A stretch of 64,000 nt of DNA from Thioalkalivibrio sp. ALJ24 (GTDB lineage Bacteria > Pseudomonadota > Gammaproteobacteria > Ectothiorhodospirales > Ectothiorhodospiraceae). Of this stretch, positions 1 through 8,383 are shown piece after piece (within the stretch, counting starts at the first letter, position 1; every line of letters begins with the position of its first letter). The translations under genes and the position numbers were made by a program. Under the pieces are notes generated by a model, which was given only the letters and a program-made list of their open reading frames with translations, was not told the origin of the DNA and did no database searches. The DNA lies in the NCBI RefSeq assembly GCF_000377785.1, contig NZ_KB898733.1, positions 3,622 to 67,621 of the forward strand, written 5' to 3'.

Positions 1-1277
1 CCGCGGAGGCGGGGACCACGATCACGCTGACGGACGACGAAGGCGAGGAAGTCGCCACCACCGAGACCGATGCCGATGGTGAATGGTCGATCCCGGCCGA
101 GGATTTTCCGGCCGAGGATCCGGCCGGTTTCGAGGGCGAGGTGACGGCGACGGATGACGCCGGGAACGAGTCCGAACCGACCGAAGTTGAATTTTCGGAT
201 ACGCCGCAAGAGCCCGAGGTCACCCAGGAGAACAGCATTGCCATCGCGGGCGAAGCGGGGCCGCTTGCTACGGAAGTGGAACTGCTGGCTGATGACGGAG
301 AGGTGCTGCTGACTTCGGAGGTGGAGAACGGTACGTGGGCCTTTGAAGAAGACGACTTCGAAGATGTCGACGATGAGGAGATCCTCGGTTACGAGGGGGC
401 GGTCCGGGCGCTGTCCGAAGACGGGTTTACTTCGGACCCTGTGGACGTCGCCGTGAACTCGATCTTTGCTCGGGATCTGGGAGGCGTCTCGGAAGTCGAG
501 GTGACGGGTCTGGAGGATCAGTTTGAGGTCGAGGAACTGGACGATCTGGTGCTGGAAGGGGGCTTGCTGGGTATCGGTGTCGAAGACAGCGATTCACTGA
601 GGTTCGCGATTGAGGATGGGGATGTGGGTGCGCTTCAGTTCGAAGCGTCCTCCGGTTCGGTCCTGTCGCTGCTGAATCAGGGCTTCGAAATTGAACTTTC
701 CTATCGTGAGGATTCCGACGAGGAATTCGAAACGCTCGGAACACTGGAGGAAGACACCGGGCTGCTGGGGCTGGACCTCCTTGGCCTTTTCGGAACGGAC
801 GAGGATGTCGCCTCGGCCGGATTGGAGTCCGGGGAGTATGAGCTGGAACTGCGCCGCCAGGGAGGCGTGGAACTTCTCAGCGGGGATGTGGCCCTGGAGA
901 ACATCGAGCTTCTGACGGTTGACCCGGACGAGCAGCTGGACCCGTCCGACGGTGAGGTCGAAGGAGTTGAATCGTATGAAGGTGATCTCGCATCCATGGT
1001 CGATGTGCGTGGCGACCCGGAGTTTGAAGATCTGCTGGTGGGCGTCCGCTTGGCGGGGAACGGCGATCTCGAGGAGCTCGACGATGGGTCGGTCGAACTG
1101 GAGGGTGAGTTCGGCACCCTGACCGTGGAAGACGACGGGAGCCTCGAGTATGTGGCGGAGGAAGAGGCCGGCAACATCGGCGAGACCGACGAGTTTGAAT
1201 ACCGGGTGGAAGATCCCGACACGGGAGATATTGACGAGGGGCGAATCGACATGGAAGTCGGCTTCTATGTGACGTAA
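1..1277 (+). CDS. Large Ig-like repeat adhesin, C-terminal part (5' end outside window)
   Basis: The frame is open from the first bases, so only the last ~425 residues are present. The start of the fragment reads as the end of a bacterial Ig-like repeat, with the pattern DADGEWSIPAEDF and TATDDAGNES. The middle is a very acidic region containing LLGLDLLGLFG. The end holds a VCBS/cadherin-like strand pattern (GTLTVEDDGSLEYVAE) and finishes GFYVT. This layout matches BapA/LapF-type biofilm adhesins, which leave the cell through type I secretion. The three genes that follow (TolC, ABC, HlyD) encode exactly such a system, supporting the call. The strong acidity fits a halophile. No RTX nonapeptides were seen in the part present. 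Full length cannot be judged. Confidence 0.8.
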   Translation, partial: AEAGTTITLTDDEGEEVATTETDADGEWSIPAEDFPAEDPAGFEGEVTATDDAGNESEPTEVEFSDTPQEPEVTQENSIAIAGEAGPLATEVELLADDGEVLLTSEVENGTWAFEEDDFEDVDDEEILGYEGAVRALSEDGFTSDPVDVAVNSIFARDLGGVSEVEVTGLEDQFEVEELDDLVLEGGLLGIGVEDSDSLRFAIEDGDVGALQFEASSGSVLSLLNQGFEIELSYREDSDEEFETLGTLEEDTGLLGLDLLGLFGTDEDVASAGLESGEYELELRRQGGVELLSGDVALENIELLTVDPDEQLDPSDGEVEGVESYEGDLASMVDVRGDPEFEDLLVGVRLAGNGDLEELDDGSVELEGEFGTLTVEDDGSLEYVAEEEAGNIGETDEFEYRVEDPDTGDIDEGRIDMEVGFYVT

Positions 1278-1337
1278 GAGCCCGCTCCGTCCGGGTTGTG
1301 GCGGCAGGGTTCGGTTGTGCCCGAAAAGGGGGGAGCA

Positions 1338-2690
1338 TTGAAAAAGACGGGAATTGCGTTGGTACTGTTTCTGGTACCGGCGTCGTTGGTGATGGGACAG
1401 ACGGATGGGGCGGCGGGCGCCGATGCGGTAGCGGCCCCGGGTTCTTCGGCATCCAGCGAAACTGGCCCCCCTGGCGAGGTCCGCCGTGCGCAAGGGGCCA
1501 CGCAGTTGCCGGCACTCGCGCGGGAGGCCGTGGACCAACACCCGGACGTGCGGCGAGCGCGGATCGACATGGAGCGTGAGCGTGAAGAGGTCACGGTGGC
1601 ACGCTCCCGGCGCTGGCCACAAGTGACCGCCAGCACCCGTTCGGAATACCAGAGTTCGCTCGGGCGCAATGTCGATGTAGCGAGCGTGAATGCCTCGCAG
1701 CGACTGTATGATTTCGGCGAAGTGAGCAGTGACATCGAGAGGGCCCGTGCCGGGGTGAGCCGCGCGAGGGGGGAACAGCACGCGACGCGGGAGGAGGTCG
1801 CGAGTAGTGCGCTTCAGGCCATGATCGATATGCAGCGTTATCAGGCCATGGAAGCGATTGCCCGCGAGCAGATCGAGTCCATGGAACGAATCGGTGAGCT
1901 TGCCCAGCGGCGCTCGGATCTCGGTGCGGCTGCACGTGCCGATACCCGTGCGGTCGAAGCACGGACGGAACAGGCACGCCTGGTACTGGCCGATGTTCGG
2001 GCGGACCGGGAGAGTGCCCGGCGAGAGCTGCATGAATACATTGATGTGGCGTCGGGGATGCGGATCGACGACGCCTTTCCGGACGACTGGGCCGCGAGTT
2101 GCAGGGGTATCGACCGGGAGGGGCTTGACGCCGCACCGAGTCTGAAGGTCGCGGCAGCACGACAGGAAGAGGCCAGGGCGCTGCGCGAGCGTGAACGGGC
2201 CGCTCGCTGGCCGACGGTGTCAGTGGATTTCCAGAGTGATTATTTCTTCGACAGCGATCTCCCGAATCAGAGTGAATCCACGGTTCTGTTAAATGTCACC
2301 GCCGATGTATTCCGTGGCGGCAGGAACCGCGCGCGTGAGCGAGCAGCCGAGCTGGGCAGGGATTCGGCCGCGGCGCGGCGTGAATCGCTGAGGGCCGCGT
2401 CGGCACGAGCAGTGGATGAAGCCGCTACGCGGCTGGACGATCTGGAGACCCGGATCGTGGGTCTGGAACGGCGCCTGGAGTCGCTGGACGATCTCCGCGG
2501 GTTGTATGAAACGCAATATGTGGGTGCCGGAACGCGGACGCTGCTGGACCTGCTGAGCGCGGAACAGGATTATTTCCAGGCGCGCTTCGATCTGGTGGAT
2601 GCACGTCATGACCGGCGCCTGCATGCCGTGCGGTGTCTGGAGCAGGGCGGAAAGCTCAGCGCGCTGCTGGGTCTGGGGGCGCAGGAATGA
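1338..2690 (+). CDS. TolC family outer membrane efflux protein of the adhesin type I secretion system
   Basis: I place the start at TTG 1338, which follows GGGGGGAG at a good distance and gives a signal peptide (KKTGIALVLFLVPASLVMG); an upstream in-frame start would put extra residues before it. The mature protein of ~430 residues is mostly helical with repeated Arg/Glu/Ala-rich segments, and has the two OEP halves typical of TolC, including NVTADVFRGGRNRARERAAE and YVGAGTRTLLDLLSAEQDYF near the end. TolC trimers form the outer membrane channel. The stop codon overlaps the ATG of the next gene (ATGA), indicating translational coupling. It is one of two TolC-type genes within 6 kb; the other serves the split MacB system. 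Confidence 0.9.
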   Translation: MKKTGIALVLFLVPASLVMGQTDGAAGADAVAAPGSSASSETGPPGEVRRAQGATQLPALAREAVDQHPDVRRARIDMEREREEVTVARSRRWPQVTASTRSEYQSSLGRNVDVASVNASQRLYDFGEVSSDIERARAGVSRARGEQHATREEVASSALQAMIDMQRYQAMEAIAREQIESMERIGELAQRRSDLGAAARADTRAVEARTEQARLVLADVRADRESARRELHEYIDVASGMRIDDAFPDDWAASCRGIDREGLDAAPSLKVAAARQEEARALRERERAARWPTVSVDFQSDYFFDSDLPNQSESTVLLNVTADVFRGGRNRARERAAELGRDSAAARRESLRAASARAVDEAATRLDDLETRIVGLERRLESLDDLRGLYETQYVGAGTRTLLDLLSAEQDYFQARFDLVDARHDRRLHAVRCLEQGGKLSALLGLGAQE

Positions 2691-4873
2691 AGGGCACGGC
2701 GCGCGACGCGGGGGCGTCCGCGACTGCTCATGGTCTGGAAGAGTGGCTGGAGGCCCTGCTGCATGTGGCGCGCTACTACGAGTGTCCGTTTTCCGAGGAA
2801 CATGCAAGATCGCTGGTTGCATGGGCCGGAGATGCGGAGCCCGACGCCAGCCAGCTGGCGGCACTCGCACGGCAGCTGGGTCTGGAATTGGCGGAATCTC
2901 CGGATCGACGGGTGCTCGACAGGCTCGATACCTGGAAGTTGCCGCTCCTGGTGGAACTCGAAGGCGGTGATGTGGGGGTCGTCGATGGAATAACCCACGA
3001 CAGTAGCGCGTGGCAGGTGGCCTGGGCAGGTGAAGGTGATGTGCGCAGCGCGCTGGTGACGGAGGCGCTGCAGGCGGAGGTACGGCGTGTTTTCGTGGTG
3101 CGGCCCCTGCGAAATCAGGTAGACCCCCGGATCGACGAATACATCAAGCCCTATCGGCAGGACTGGTTTCGAGGCATCGTCTTTCGCGATCTGCGGCCCT
3201 ATGGCCATGTCTTCGTGGCGTCGCTGCTGGCGAACGTGCTGGCGCTGGCCGGCCTGGTGTTCGCGATGCAGGTTTATGACCGGGTGATTCCGGCGGAGTC
3301 GTTCCCGACGCTGTATGTGCTGTTCGGTGGTGTAGTGCTGGCGCTCCTGTTCGAGTTCGCGATGCGGGTGGCGCGCCTGCGTATCATCGACGTGCTGGGC
3401 AAAGATGCGGATGTCCGCATTTCGGACCGGGTATTCGGGCATGCCTTGAGGATCCGCAATTCGGAGCGTCCGCGGTCGACCGGGAGTTTCATCGCGCAAT
3501 TGCGCGAGCTCGAGCGGGTGCGCGACTTCATGACCTCAACAACGGTGTCCGTGCTGGCGGACATGCCGTTTTTTCTCCTGTTTCTGGTGGTTTTCTGGTA
3601 CATCGCCGGCAGTCTGGTGCTGGTGCCGGCGCTGGCCCTCGTCGCGCTGGTTCTGCCGGGGCTTTTGCTGCAGGGGCGTCTGAGCCGTCTGGCCAACGAG
3701 GCCATGCGCGAGGCGTCGCGGCGCAACGGCATGCTGGTCGAGTCGATCCAGGGGGGAGATGACATCAAGACGCTGCAGGCCGAGCCGCGGTTTCAGAACC
3801 AGTGGAACCATTACAACGCGGTCACCACCGAGGTGAATCTCCGCCAGCGCCTGCTGACCAATTCGCTCACCGCCTGGGGGCAGACGGTACAGACCGGATC
3901 GTTTGCGGTGGTGATCCTGTTCGGGGCGCCGATGGTGATGAGCGGCGATCTGACAACCGGGGCGCTGGTCGCTGCCTCCATCCTGGCGTCGCGGATGCTG
4001 GTTCCCATGGCACAGATCAACCAGGTCCTCAATCGCTGGCAGCAGGCACGGGTGGCGCTGAAGGGACTGGATGGCGTCATGCGCCGGTCCGTGGATTATC
4101 CCGAGGGTGAGCGTCGGGTCCATCGCTCCCTGCTGCGTGGACATTACCAGCTGGAGCGGACCAAGCTCATCTATTCACGTGAGGATCCACGTCCGGCACT
4201 GACGATCGGGCGTCTGGAGATTCAGCCGGGCGAACGGGTTGCCGTAATCGGGCGCAGCGGAGCAGGGAAGTCCACATTGCTGCAGGGACTCGCCGGTCTG
4301 CTTGATGCCGCCGAGGGCGAAGTCATGCTCGATGGCGTGCATCTGGCCCATCTGGATCCGGCCGATGTGCGCCGGGATGTGGGTCTGGTCAGTCAGAGCG
4401 CCCGGTTGTTCCATGGTTCGCTCAGAGAAAACCTGACGCTGGGCGCGCCCGGCGCCACCGATGATGAGATCCTTCGGGTGCTGGGACGGATCGGCGCTCG
4501 CGACTTGCTGAAGCGGGTACCGGACGGGCTGGACTACATGGTGAGCGAGGGGGGTGCGGGGCTGTCCGGTGGACAGCGTCAGGCGATTGTACTGGCCCGG
4601 GTTCTTCTGCGGCGTCCTTCGGTGCTGTTGCTGGATGAGCCGACCACTGGCATGGACGATCGGGCCGAAGCTGCAGTGATCGGCGATCTGGCGCATTTGC
4701 CGCCGGGCAATACGCTGGTCGTGGCCAGCCACCGCCGGAACGTGCTCAACCTGGTCGATCGTGTCATCGTTATCGACGCAGGGCGCGTCGTTGCGGACGA
4801 CGAACGCGACCGCGTGCTCGCGAAGTTGCGCCAGGGGAACGATGTGGCGGCTCGGGATGGGGCGCAGGGATGA
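2687..4873 (+). CDS. Type I secretion ABC transporter, LapB-like, with degenerate C39-like N-terminal domain
   Basis: The ATG at 2687 overlaps the upstream stop; 728 residues, the usual length for LapB/HlyB exporters. Residues ~15-140 form a C39-like domain. A Cys is present near residue 33, but the usual Gln before it and the catalytic His motif are missing, so it is probably a non-cleaving substrate-binding domain as in LapB. A membrane region of about six spans follows (from ~residue 170), then an ATPase domain with Walker A GRSGAGKST, signature LSGGQRQA and Walker B VLLLDEPT. It forms the inner membrane motor for the upstream adhesin, with the HlyD-like gene whose start overlaps its stop. 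Confidence 0.93.
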   Translation: MKGTARDAGASATAHGLEEWLEALLHVARYYECPFSEEHARSLVAWAGDAEPDASQLAALARQLGLELAESPDRRVLDRLDTWKLPLLVELEGGDVGVVDGITHDSSAWQVAWAGEGDVRSALVTEALQAEVRRVFVVRPLRNQVDPRIDEYIKPYRQDWFRGIVFRDLRPYGHVFVASLLANVLALAGLVFAMQVYDRVIPAESFPTLYVLFGGVVLALLFEFAMRVARLRIIDVLGKDADVRISDRVFGHALRIRNSERPRSTGSFIAQLRELERVRDFMTSTTVSVLADMPFFLLFLVVFWYIAGSLVLVPALALVALVLPGLLLQGRLSRLANEAMREASRRNGMLVESIQGGDDIKTLQAEPRFQNQWNHYNAVTTEVNLRQRLLTNSLTAWGQTVQTGSFAVVILFGAPMVMSGDLTTGALVAASILASRMLVPMAQINQVLNRWQQARVALKGLDGVMRRSVDYPEGERRVHRSLLRGHYQLERTKLIYSREDPRPALTIGRLEIQPGERVAVIGRSGAGKSTLLQGLAGLLDAAEGEVMLDGVHLAHLDPADVRRDVGLVSQSARLFHGSLRENLTLGAPGATDDEILRVLGRIGARDLLKRVPDGLDYMVSEGGAGLSGGQRQAIVLARVLLRRPSVLLLDEPTTGMDDRAEAAVIGDLAHLPPGNTLVVASHRRNVLNLVDRVIVIDAGRVVADDERDRVLAKLRQGNDVAARDGAQG

Positions 4874-6126
4874 AGGCGGGCACGTGGCGGGCGGATCTTG
4901 GGCAGGCCGTGCGACGCTGGTGGCACGGACGCCCTACACCAAGGGGCACGGTGTCGTCCCAACCGGTCCATTTCCCCGGCGAGGAAGGGCGGGCACCGAC
5001 GGCCGTCCGCCTGGTGTCGCTGGTGTCTCTCCTGCTCGCGGCGTTCGGGATCTGGGCCTTCCTGGCGGAGGTGACCCAGGTTTCGACCGGGCAGGGTACG
5101 GTCGTCCCGCAATCCGGGTCGCAGGTGATTCAGTCGATGGAAGGCGGAATATTGCGCGAGCTCTACGTCCGGCGGGGCGATTCCGTCGACGTGGGCCAGA
5201 AACTGGCGGCCCTTGATCCGGTACAGACACGGGCGGAGAAAGAAGAGGTGGAAGCGCGCTATCTTGGAGCGCTCGCCCGAAAGAGCCGCCTGGAAGCCGA
5301 GGTCACCGGGGCGCCCGAAATCGATTTTCCGGACGCGCTGGAATCCGCACCCGACGTTACCGCACCGGAGCGCGCTCTGTTCGACAGTCGCCGGGAGGGT
5401 TTCGAACGCAGCCTGCGAAACATCGAGACCGCGATCGATCTTGTGGAGCAGGAACGGTCGATCACGGCCGAGCTCGTGGACGCCGGGGCCGCCTCGCGGG
5501 TCGAACTGCTGCAGCAGCGGCGTTCCATGGCGGAGTTGCGACAGCAGAAAGAGGAGCTGGAGGACGATTTCCGGGTGCGTGCGCGTGAAGAACTCGCCGA
5601 GACGCGTACTGAAGTAGAAGCTCTCCGCTCGGCGTTAAGAGGGCATGAGGACGCCCTGGAACGCCTGGTCCTGCGTTCCCCCGTTCAAGGCCGGGTGCAG
5701 AACCTCGAGCTCCAGACCTTGGGTGGGGTGGTCTCGCCTAATGGAAAGATCATGGAAATCGTGCCCCAGGACGAGGACCTCATCATCGAAGCGAGGATCT
5801 CCCCGCGTGACATCGCACACGTGCACCCCGGACAGAAAGCGCAGGTGGAGATCACCGCTTACGATGCTTCGCGCTACGGGAAACTCCAGGGGATTGTCAC
5901 GGATATCTCGCCGGATACCTTCCGCGACGAGGTGAACCCGGAAGAAATCTATTATCGCGTCTCTCTTGAACTGGAGGATACCTCCCTCGAGACGGATGCG
6001 GGTCGGTCAGTGGCAGTCGCGACCGGGATGATTGCCCGCGTGGATATCGAGACGGGCGAACGAACGATTCTTGAATATCTCCTGAAGCCGTTTAACCGTG
6101 CCGGCGATGCGTTGAGCGAGCGATAA
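4870..6126 (+). CDS. HlyD family type I secretion periplasmic adaptor
   Basis: 418 residues, start ATG overlapping the ABC gene stop. A short cytoplasmic N-terminus is followed by one membrane span (about residues 46-65, LVSLVSLLLAAFGIWAFLAE). A biotinyl-lipoyl-like half (GTVVPQSGSQVIQSMEGGIL), a long coiled coil (~110-270), and the returning half (VLRSPVQGRVQNLELQTLGG) with a beta-barrel region come next. This is the order of LapC/HlyD membrane-fusion proteins that link the ABC exporter to TolC. It is the last gene of the adhesin export operon. I see no clear terminator between it and the small peptide gene at 6254, although an 8-bp hairpin with a G-T pair lies at 6141-6167. Confidence 0.93.
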   Translation: MKAGTWRADLGQAVRRWWHGRPTPRGTVSSQPVHFPGEEGRAPTAVRLVSLVSLLLAAFGIWAFLAEVTQVSTGQGTVVPQSGSQVIQSMEGGILRELYVRRGDSVDVGQKLAALDPVQTRAEKEEVEARYLGALARKSRLEAEVTGAPEIDFPDALESAPDVTAPERALFDSRREGFERSLRNIETAIDLVEQERSITAELVDAGAASRVELLQQRRSMAELRQQKEELEDDFRVRAREELAETRTEVEALRSALRGHEDALERLVLRSPVQGRVQNLELQTLGGVVSPNGKIMEIVPQDEDLIIEARISPRDIAHVHPGQKAQVEITAYDASRYGKLQGIVTDISPDTFRDEVNPEEIYYRVSLELEDTSLETDAGRSVAVATGMIARVDIETGERTILEYLLKPFNRAGDALSER

Positions 6127-6253
6127 TGCGCGCCATTCTTGTCGCCCCTTAATAAAGTAGGGGTGACCGGATCCCGTGGTGTGGATATGGTGAGACTGCC
6201 TTTCGGTTTGAATCCGGGAGGTTTCCAGGAAACCCATGTAAAGGAGCGAAATC

Positions 6254-6361
6254 ATGGATGTCATTGATGGTCTGCTTGGTACTGTCCTGGGTCTGGCCCA
6301 GCCGGTGCTCGATCTGGTGAGTGAACTTCTGGGTGGCGGTCTGCTGGGCGGACTGCTCTAA
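6254..6361 (+). CDS. 35-residue Leu/Gly-rich hydrophobic peptide, unknown
   Basis: A short gene with a good ribosome site (AAGGAG, 6 nt before ATG) and its own strong terminator 25 bp past the stop. The peptide starts MDVIDGLLGTVLGLAQPV and ends SELLGGGLLGGLL: only Leu, Gly, Val and a few acidic residues, no Lys, Arg or Cys. It could form a hydrophobic helix. It has no double-glycine leader of the usual form. It lies just after the adhesin exporter and converges with the double-glycine peptide gene, whose C-terminus (LTGVLGGVL) has a similar composition. It might be a secreted or membrane-active peptide or an exporter-associated factor. No family is recognised; that it is translated rests on the ribosome site and terminator. 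Confidence 0.55.
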   Translation: MDVIDGLLGTVLGLAQPVLDLVSELLGGGLLGGLL

Positions 6362-6385
6362 GGCCCGGTTGCAGCCGGAAGTACG

Positions 6386-6417
6386 GGCGGCATGCCGGTC
6401 GGTATGTCGCCTTTTTT
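6386..6417 (+). terminator. Rho-independent terminator of the 35-residue peptide gene
   Basis: The arms GGCGGCAT (6386-6393) and ATGTCGCC (6404-6411) pair with one G-U, and CCG/CGG extends the stem inward. Six T follow directly (6412-6417). It lies 24 bp past the stop of the small gene. Confidence 0.85.
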
Positions 6418-6429
6418 GTGTTTGCACAC

Positions 6430-6465
6430 AAAAAAACAGAGGAAGGAGATCCGATCTCCTCCCTC
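6430..6465 (-). terminator. Rho-independent terminator of the double-glycine peptide gene
   Basis: On the minus strand the stem GAGGGAGGAGAT / ATCTCCTTCCTC (one mismatch, 3-nt loop, 6439-6465) is followed by TG and seven T. It faces the plus-strand terminator at 6386-6417, so the two convergent peptide genes are separated by back-to-back terminators. Confidence 0.8.
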
Positions 6466-6497
6466 TGAGCGCTCCCCCGGATGGGTAAGGGGAGCTA

Positions 6498-6530
6498 CTA
6501 TCCTCGAGACAGGGGGGCGCTCGAGGATAG
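6498..6530. repeat. Perfect 11-bp inverted repeat (hairpin) in the 3' region of the minus-strand peptide transcript
   Basis: CTATCCTCGAG at 6498-6508 and CTCGAGGATAG at 6520-6530 pair perfectly across an 11-nt loop. It has no T tract on either strand. It lies between the peptide stop (6593) and its terminator, so it may protect the transcript or be part of a small RNA. Confidence 0.6.
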
Positions 6531-6592
6531 ACCGTGTCTCTCACCCGTGACGTTCACGAATGAGAGCAATGGAGCACGCTTTGCGCTCTTTT

Positions 6593-6775
6593 TCAGAGGA
6601 CTCCGCCGAGCACTCCGGTCAGGCCAATCAGCAGGTCGTTGGTTGCTTCAGCGACCGCGGCGAGGGCCGGCATGGCGGCGTCGATGGTGATGGTGCCCAG
6701 GGCACCGAGATTGATCGTGGCATCGGCGCCACCGACGACGGTTTCCATTTCTGCAGTGTCCAGTTCGCGGAACAT
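6593..6775 (-). CDS. Double-glycine leader peptide precursor (bacteriocin-like or secreted peptide)
   Basis: The start at 6775 follows AAAGGAGG with 5 nt spacing, better than the in-frame start further upstream. The 60-residue product begins MFRELDTAEMETVVGG, a classic double-glycine leader (Glu/Leu/Met/Val pattern, Gly-Gly at 15-16). The predicted mature part is 44 residues, with no Cys or basic residue: a possibly beta-forming start (ATINLGALGTITIDA), an Ala-rich middle, and a hydrophobic tail (LLIGLTGVLGGVL). C39 peptidases cut after such Gly-Gly. A free C39 peptidase and an exporter lie on the opposite strand next door (7001-12522), so I infer this is their substrate. The mature role (bacteriocin, signal or structural peptide) is unknown. 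It has its own promoter and terminator. Confidence 0.85.
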   Translation of the reverse strand: MFRELDTAEMETVVGGADATINLGALGTITIDAAMPALAAVAEATNDLLIGLTGVLGGVL

Positions 6776-6810
6776 GCTTGCCTCCTTTGGCTGTGTCTGC
6801 TCCTTCACAG

Positions 6811-6826
6811 GTCGGCGATCACCGAC
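6811..6826. promoter_or_regulatory. Near-palindromic operator candidate at the peptide transcription start
   Basis: GTCGGCGATCACCGAC differs from its own reverse complement at one base pair and centres on GATC. It sits just downstream of the predicted -10 of the minus-strand peptide promoter, where a repressor would act. It could instead be a short hairpin in the leader. Confidence 0.4.
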
Positions 6827-6833
6827 GGGATCC

Positions 6834-6862
6834 AGTAAATACGGATCAGTTTTTTACGTCAA
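6834..6862 (-). promoter_or_regulatory. Sigma-70 type promoter for the double-glycine peptide gene
   Basis: Read on the minus strand: -35 TTGACG (6857-6862), 17-bp spacer, -10 TTTACT (6834-6839). The expected start is near 6827, giving a leader of about 50 nt before ATG 6775. Confidence 0.6.
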
Positions 6863-7000
6863 CGATCCGCGAGCTGGCAATTGGTGGACGTAGGGAAGTA
6901 TTGGGAACAGGAAGAGCGAAAAGACTAGTAGGAAACGGTACTTCGGTTCCGGACTGTCCGTTTGCATGATGTACGCTCTTTATAGTTATGGAGGCGCACC

Positions 7001-8374
7001 TTGTTTCATGCTCGGTTGAAAGAAGCGACGCGTCAGGCCCTCATGGGGCTGGGATTGAGTCTCGTGACAGCCTCCGTCCCCGTGGCGGGAGCGGACGTGC
7101 TCACCCTTGAAAGCGCAATCCAGATCGCCCTCGACAATAACCCCGAAGTCCATCGCACCCGGGCCGAGCGGGACGTGGCACAGGCCGGGGTGGAACGAGC
7201 CGAGGCGGCCTATCGCCCGCGCGTGAACGTCGGGGCGGGGGTGGACCATCTCACACTCAACAGTGCTTCCCCGGAGGAGGGGCGACCGGAGCTGGAGTTC
7301 GGTGGAGTCTCCTTGACGGTGGACGAACCGGATCGGGACATGTCGGGCTTTACCCGTTACAGCAGTGATGTCTCGGCCGAATACATCCTGTGGGATTTCG
7401 GTCAGCGCCGCAGCGAGAAGGATGCGGCGCTGGGCGACCGAGCGGCGGCACGGGCACGCGAGAACGTGGTGGAAGCGGACACGGTGCTGGAAGTGGCGAA
7501 GGGATACTTCGATCTCCTGCATGCACAGGCACTGCTTGAGGTGCACGAGGAAGCGCTCGCGCGGCAGGAAGAGTCGGCGGCGCTGGCGCGGCGGCTGCAT
7601 CAAGCAGGGCGTGCGACGTCCGGTGATGTGGCGCGGGCCGATGCGGATGTGGCGCGGGCCGAGGTGGACGTTACGGAAACCCGTAACGCGGTGGAGCGGC
7701 ACCGGCTGCGGCTGATCCGGGCAATGGGCGTCCATCCCCACCGCGCCGACTTCGATGTGGATACGCGCAGTCGCATTCGGGATCCGGGCGACTGGAGGCA
7801 GGCGCTGGAAGACACGGACTGGGCCGAGGAGCATCCGGGCGTGGTCGCAGAGGTACGAACGGTGGACGCACGGCGCGCCGAGCTGGAACGGCATCGGCGG
7901 AGTTTCCGCCCGACCTTGCAGGCTGGCGCGACGTACCGGGTGGAGAAGTTTGCCGACGGGGGCACCGCACCCAATTACACGGTCGGTGTGGAGCTTCGCT
8001 GGGAAATGTTTGACGGAGGTGCCCGGGATTCGCGGGTGGCCGAGGCACGGGCCCGGCAGCTGGCAGCGGCGGCGGCGCGTGAACAACACTATAACGAAGT
8101 CGTTACGCAGGCCCGGGAGGCCGAAAACGACCTGGTGGAAGCCGAAGAGCGGATCGAGCTGGCTCAGCGTGCCCTGGCGGCGTCGGAGGAGGATCTGCGC
8201 AACGCCAGGGGTGGCTACCGTGAGGGCGTGCGGAGCTTTTCGGATTTGTCGGATGCGCAGGTGGATGTGGCGGAAGCCCAGGCGCGACTGGAAGGTGCGC
8301 GGTTTGATCGCCAGAAAGCTCTGGCGAGTCTCTACTGGGCGCTCGGGTCTATTCCGACCGACACGCTGCGCTAG
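7001..8374 (+). CDS. TolC family outer membrane protein of the split MacB exporter
   Basis: Start TTG 7001 follows GGAGG with 6 nt spacing. The first ~30 residues are a signal peptide ending near PVAGA. The 457-residue product has the two OEP repeats: LESAIQIALDNNPEVHRTRA at the start, YILWDFGQRRSEKDAALGDR in the middle and YREGVRSFSDLSDAQVDVAE near the end. It would give the outer membrane channel for the adaptor, ATPase and permease encoded just downstream (10 bp to the next start). It is separate in sequence from the other TolC at 1338. First gene of a six-gene operon that reads away from the double-glycine peptide gene. Confidence 0.9.
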   Translation: MFHARLKEATRQALMGLGLSLVTASVPVAGADVLTLESAIQIALDNNPEVHRTRAERDVAQAGVERAEAAYRPRVNVGAGVDHLTLNSASPEEGRPELEFGGVSLTVDEPDRDMSGFTRYSSDVSAEYILWDFGQRRSEKDAALGDRAAARARENVVEADTVLEVAKGYFDLLHAQALLEVHEEALARQEESAALARRLHQAGRATSGDVARADADVARAEVDVTETRNAVERHRLRLIRAMGVHPHRADFDVDTRSRIRDPGDWRQALEDTDWAEEHPGVVAEVRTVDARRAELERHRRSFRPTLQAGATYRVEKFADGGTAPNYTVGVELRWEMFDGGARDSRVAEARARQLAAAAAREQHYNEVVTQAREAENDLVEAEERIELAQRALAASEEDLRNARGGYREGVRSFSDLSDAQVDVAEAQARLEGARFDRQKALASLYWALGSIPTDTLR

Positions 8375-8383
8375 GGCGGCCGG

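Noticed and set aside
427-2033. Long open frames on the minus strand opposite the adhesin and TolC genes
   Set aside because: They are shadows of GC-rich coding DNA with no motif, start site or plausible composition.
6141-6167. Hairpin GTCGCCCC/GGGGTGAC as terminator of the adhesin export operon
   Set aside because: No T tract follows and the stem needs a G-U pair.
6962-6986. TTGCAT and TATAGT as a promoter for the exporter operon
   Set aside because: The spacer is only 13 bp and transcription would start at the ribosome site.
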